64,000 nt of DNA from the NCBI RefSeq assembly GCF_036637135.1, contig NZ_JAVWNC010000004.1, positions 4,040-68,039 of the forward strand, written 5' to 3'. This stretch comes from Anaerorhabdus sp036637135 (GTDB lineage: Bacteria; Bacillota_I; Bacilli_A; Erysipelotrichales; Erysipelotrichaceae). The notes beneath the pieces are model-generated. The model ran no database searches. It saw nothing but the letters and a program-made list of their open reading frames with translations, and had not been told where the DNA came from. A program made the position numbers and the translations under genes. Below, piece by piece: positions 61,739-64,000 of the stretch (the stretch's first letter is position 1; each line of letters opens with the position of its first letter).

Positions 61739-61769
61739 TGAACAGGATATTGATTATCCTGTTTTTCTT
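61739..61769 (+). terminator. Terminator after the psuK-psuG operon
   Basis: AACAGGATA, loop TTGAT, TATCCTGTT, then TTTCTTTT. Confidence 0.85.
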
Positions 61770-61781
61770 TTGAATAGGGCA

Positions 61782-61835
61782 TTATTGTGCTAAATCAAGG
61801 ATGTCTTCCATTTTGTTGATAATTTTAATTGGTCA
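61782..61835 (-). pseudogene. Possible C-terminal remnant of a HAD-type gene
   Basis: Minus strand reads PIKIINKMEDILDLAQ and a stop, similar to the tails of small HAD phosphatases. No continuation upstream. Very short, so weak. Confidence 0.2.
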
Positions 61836-61875
61836 ATCAATGGAGTAATATTCATGGAATTATAAAAAAAGAAGC

Positions 61876-62337
61876 TTATTCCCAGTTGTGGGTAATATAA
61901 GCTTCACTTATTAAATGACAAATCAATTCAAATTCTTTTGCGTCATTATCATTAAAACGATAAAGAGATGGAGAATCAATGTCTAATAATGCGACAACTT
62001 GATTATTAACATTGATGGGAATAACTAATTCACTCTCTGATGCACTATCGCAAGCAATATGTCCTTCGAATTCGTGGACATTCTTAATTACTTGTGTTTC
62101 TTTTGTAGATGCAGCTTTACCACATACACCTCTATTTAATGGGATGTGTGTGCACGCTACTTTACCTTGGAATGGTCCAAGCACTAATTCGTTATTGATT
62201 TGGAAATAAAATCCAACCCAATTGATATTCGTAAGTGTTTCATTTATACAAGCGGATATATTAGAAAGTGCTGCAATTTGATTGGGTTCTTCTAATAATG
62301 CTTTTACTTGTGCATTTAACAATGGATAATCAGTCAT
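61876..62337 (-). CDS. Free methionine-(R)-sulfoxide reductase (GAF-domain fRMsr)
   Basis: 153 residues, one GAF domain. INWVGFYF and LGPFQGKVACTHIPLNRGVCGKAA, then HIACDSASESELVIPI, hold the three Cys residues (ACT, VCG, ACD) used by fRMsr enzymes. It reduces free methionine R-sulfoxide in the cytoplasm, part of oxidative repair. Start ATG 62337 has AAAGGAGTTAATT on the minus strand. Length is standard. Confidence 0.93.
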   Translation of the reverse strand: MTDYPLLNAQVKALLEEPNQIAALSNISACINETLTNINWVGFYFQINNELVLGPFQGKVACTHIPLNRGVCGKAASTKETQVIKNVHEFEGHIACDSASESELVIPINVNNQVVALLDIDSPSLYRFNDNDAKEFELICHLISEAYITHNWE

Positions 62338-62359
62338 AATTAACTCCTTTATTCTAGTA

Positions 62360-62388
62360 TTGTATCATATTATCATCAATGATATAAT
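62360..62388 (+). promoter_or_regulatory. Promoter of thiT transcript
   Basis: TTGTAT (62360-62365), 17 bases, TATAAT (62383-62388), just before the TPP riboswitch. Confidence 0.72.
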
Positions 62389-62396
62389 GAAGACCG

Positions 62397-62515
62397 TGAA
62401 CAGGGGTGCACATTGTGCTGAGAGTTAACCCTTATCACCTGATCTAGTTAATACTAGCGTAGGGAGTTCTTAAGTTTTTATCCTTACGCCTTTGAACAAT
62501 CGGAGGTGTTTTTTT
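62397..62515 (+). promoter_or_regulatory. TPP riboswitch with expression platform
   Basis: Aptamer core: AGGGGTGC, CTGAGAGTTAACCC, ACCTGATCTAGTTAATACTA and GCGTAGGGA (62402-62465), closed by GAAC/GTTC as P1. In the platform, GCGTAGGGA (62457-62465) can pair over nine bases with TCCTTACGC (62481-62489). If TPP holds the aptamer, ACGCCT (62486-62491) is free to pair with AGGTGT (62504-62509), ahead of a T run. That hairpin both terminates and hides the thiT ribosome site GGAGGTG. Confidence 0.95.
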
Positions 62516-63076
62516 ATGAAAATTAACGTTAAAGATCTTAGCTACATGGCATTATATGTAGCATTATCAGTAGTATTGGAGTATGTGAGTAAGTTTATAC
62601 CTATACTTCAAATGCCAAGTGGAGGGAGCATTACATTAGGATTATTGCCTGTGTTTATGGCTTCGTATCATTTGGGATGGAAAAAAGGTTTCGGGGTAGG
62701 ATTGATGTGGTGGTTAGTTTCGTCACTTATGGGATTGAATGAATGGTATTTAAATCCTATTCAATATTCACTTGATTACATTATACCTGCAGCAATTTGT
62801 GGACTTGCTAGTTTATTCCCAAAAATAGGAAAAGTTTCTAATCTATATGTAGGGATGATAATAACGATGTTTGCAAGATTTGCAGGACAAGTGGTTTCTG
62901 GTGTTTATTATTGGCCAGCTAATGAAGTTGCGGGAAGTAGTGGAGCATGGATTTATTCGTTGGGGTATAACTTCGGTTATAATTTCGTAACACTTATTAT
63001 CGCTGCCATTCTTGTGCCACTACTGGTACATCGATTGAACGCAACAGAACGTTTTAAGTTTGTTGGAGTAAAATAA
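62516..63076 (+). CDS. thiT: Thiamine ECF transporter substrate-binding subunit
   Basis: 186 residues from ATG 62516 after GGAGGTG; the frame is open from 62492 but that lies in the riboswitch platform. Six membrane helices, with LGLLPVFMASYHLGWKKGFGVGLMWWLV and NEWYLNPIQYSLDYIIP, the aromatic loop that binds thiamine in ThiT. YYWPANEVAGSSGAWIYSLGYN closes the pocket. It works with the shared EcfAA'T energy module, encoded elsewhere. The TPP riboswitch agrees with the substrate. Confidence 0.95.
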   Translation: MKINVKDLSYMALYVALSVVLEYVSKFIPILQMPSGGSITLGLLPVFMASYHLGWKKGFGVGLMWWLVSSLMGLNEWYLNPIQYSLDYIIPAAICGLASLFPKIGKVSNLYVGMIITMFARFAGQVVSGVYYWPANEVAGSSGAWIYSLGYNFGYNFVTLIIAAILVPLLVHRLNATERFKFVGVK

Positions 63077-63082
63077 ATTTAG

Positions 63083-63112
63083 AAACAAGGTATTAACTCA
63101 CCTTGTTTTTAT
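63083..63112 (+). terminator. Terminator after thiT
   Basis: AACAAGGT, eight-base loop, ACCTTGTT, then TTTATTTT. Confidence 0.85.
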
Positions 63113-63143
63113 TTTCTAAATATTTAAATCATGATATGTATTG

Positions 63144-63152
63144 TGATATAAT
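63144..63152 (+). promoter_or_regulatory. Extended -10 promoter for DUF402 gene
   Basis: TGA-TATAAT, about 48 bases before the start; -35 region is weak. Confidence 0.5.
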
Positions 63153-63199
63153 GAACGAGGTTTTATTTGGGCTAAATGATTTTGGAAGGAGAATAGTAT

Positions 63200-63730
63200 A
63201 TGTTACCTACAATTGGGTCGATGGTATATATTCAAAGTTTCAAACATGATGGGTCCTTACATCGCACATGGGCTAAAGGGTTCGTGATTGAAGCGAATGA
63301 TAAACAAATTGTTGCGGTTACAAACAAAACGTGGGTTACAGAGGCAGATGGACGTAAATGGTTTACACGTGAGCCGGCAATCTGTTTCTTCTATCCAGAC
63401 AGATGGTTTAATATTATTACGATGATTCGAAAGACAGGTATTTATTATTATTGTAATTTGGCTTCTCCAAGTTTGTATGATGGTGAGGCGATTAAAAACA
63501 TTGATTATGATTTAGATATTAAACTTTACCCAAGTGGCTTAATTGAGATATTGGATGAAGATGAATATGAAGAGCATGGTCAACAAATGAATTATTCCAA
63601 TGATATTAAAACAATTGTTGAAGGACAAATGCAAGATTTGATTCGCAGAATAAAAGAGATGGAAGATCCCTTTAATGATGAAACTATTAATCGTTATTAC
63701 AAGATGTATCAAAAGATGCAGAAACAATAG
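63200..63730 (+). CDS. DUF402 nucleoside tri/diphosphatase (Ntdp-like)
   Basis: 176 residues, start ATG 63200 after GAAGGAGAATAGT. DUF402 features: IQSFKHDGSLHRTWAKGFVIEAN, PAICFFYPDRWFNIITMIR, YYYCNLASPSLYDGEAIKNIDYDLDIK and ILDEDEYEEHG, read in blocks. Asp and Glu in the last two bind metal in the Staphylococcus relative, which hydrolyses nucleoside di- and triphosphates and is linked to virulence. Monocistronic, directly ahead of the rRNA operon. Confidence 0.88.
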   Translation: MLPTIGSMVYIQSFKHDGSLHRTWAKGFVIEANDKQIVAVTNKTWVTEADGRKWFTREPAICFFYPDRWFNIITMIRKTGIYYYCNLASPSLYDGEAIKNIDYDLDIKLYPSGLIEILDEDEYEEHGQQMNYSNDIKTIVEGQMQDLIRRIKEMEDPFNDETINRYYKMYQKMQKQ

Positions 63731-63752
63731 CACACTGGTTGTGCTTTTTGTT
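63731..63752 (+). terminator. Terminator after DUF402 gene
   Basis: AGCACA, loop CTGGT, TGTGCT, then TTTTG. Confidence 0.75.
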
Positions 63753-63867
63753 TGAAAAATCGAAAAATATATATAGGTGATTTAGTAGTCTAAACCTTTA
63801 TATATAAGGAGTTTTTATAGATAGAAATAAAAAGTCGAAAAAAGTTTAAAAAAAGTTCAAAAAGTTG

Positions 63868-63896
63868 TTGACAGTAACCGGGTGGTTTGTTATTAT
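63868..63896 (+). promoter_or_regulatory. rRNA operon promoter
   Basis: TTGACA (63868-63873), 17 bases, TATTAT (63891-63896). Upstream A-tracts (63829-63863) look like an UP element. Confidence 0.8.
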
Positions 63897-63899
63897 AGT

Positions 63900-64000
63900 T
63901 AAGCACCTCACAGGTGTAACAAACTGCTAAACACTGCTAAGTGTTAGCGAACGATCTTTGAAAACTAAATAGGAAATTAAACAACGAACGTCAATTTAAA
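63900..64000 (+). other. rRNA operon leader; 16S gene expected just beyond the window
   Basis: CACCTCACAGGTG hairpin, then ACACTGCTAAGTGT, and GATCTTTGAAAACTAAAT, the usual sequence ahead of 16S rRNA in Firmicutes. The 16S start itself (GAGAGTTTGATCC) is not in the window. Confidence 0.75.

Overview
The window looks like a chromosomal segment of a low-GC Firmicute, most likely an Erysipelotrichia/Erysipelothrix-type bacterium. This rests on the AT-rich sequence, strong GGAGG ribosome binding sites, TTGnnn-17-TATAAT promoters, a T-box in front of pheST, a ligA-gatCAB operon, a ThiT TPP riboswitch and a Firmicute-style rRNA leader at the right edge. The genus is inference and no 16S sequence is visible. 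TGG is used for Trp and the standard bacterial code fits throughout.

Left chromosomal part (1-30818). It holds a 5'-cut D-Ala-D-Ala carboxypeptidase, small membrane proteins, a DAK2-DegV fusion, T-box-controlled pheST, a pair of GT-C-type membrane proteins, a patatin lipase, and a peptide-use cluster (pcp divergent from DUF969-DUF979-M29 aminopeptidase). A VanY/LdcB carboxypeptidase, RNA-modification genes, pcrA, a HAD phosphatase, an SDR, ligA-gatCAB and rlmD/rumA follow.

Accessory part (about 30819-53040), inserted at the 3' end of the rumA-type methyltransferase gene, a known integration hot spot for serine-recombinase elements. In order: a palindrome-rich control region and HTH regulator; a DNA-methylation/restriction module (SAM-binding subunit, GIY-YIG plus helicase plus N-terminal half of a methyltransferase, and a separate NPPY half); a truncated family A DNA polymerase; a SHOCT-like protein; three consecutive serine-recombinase-family genes; and a repeat-containing Cys-rich lipoprotein broken by an assembly gap and an in-frame stop. 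Next comes a three-gene polysaccharide synthase cluster with a PilZ-bearing cellulose-synthase-like enzyme, then a decayed right end with GNAT, DUF3788/DUF7000 and P-loop kinase genes and at least two, probably three, fragments resembling the rumA 3' end. The last point suggests repeated integration and loss at one site.

Right chromosomal part (53122-64000). It contains a NUDIX hydrolase, a DUF6323-DUF6179-DUF3783 cluster, L-lactate dehydrogenase, a PfkB kinase, and a tight operon DUF1836-psuK-psuG-pgpA-AAC(3). A free-methionine sulfoxide reductase, riboswitch-controlled thiT, a DUF402 phosphatase and the promoter and leader of an rRNA operon complete the window; its 16S gene should begin just beyond the right edge.
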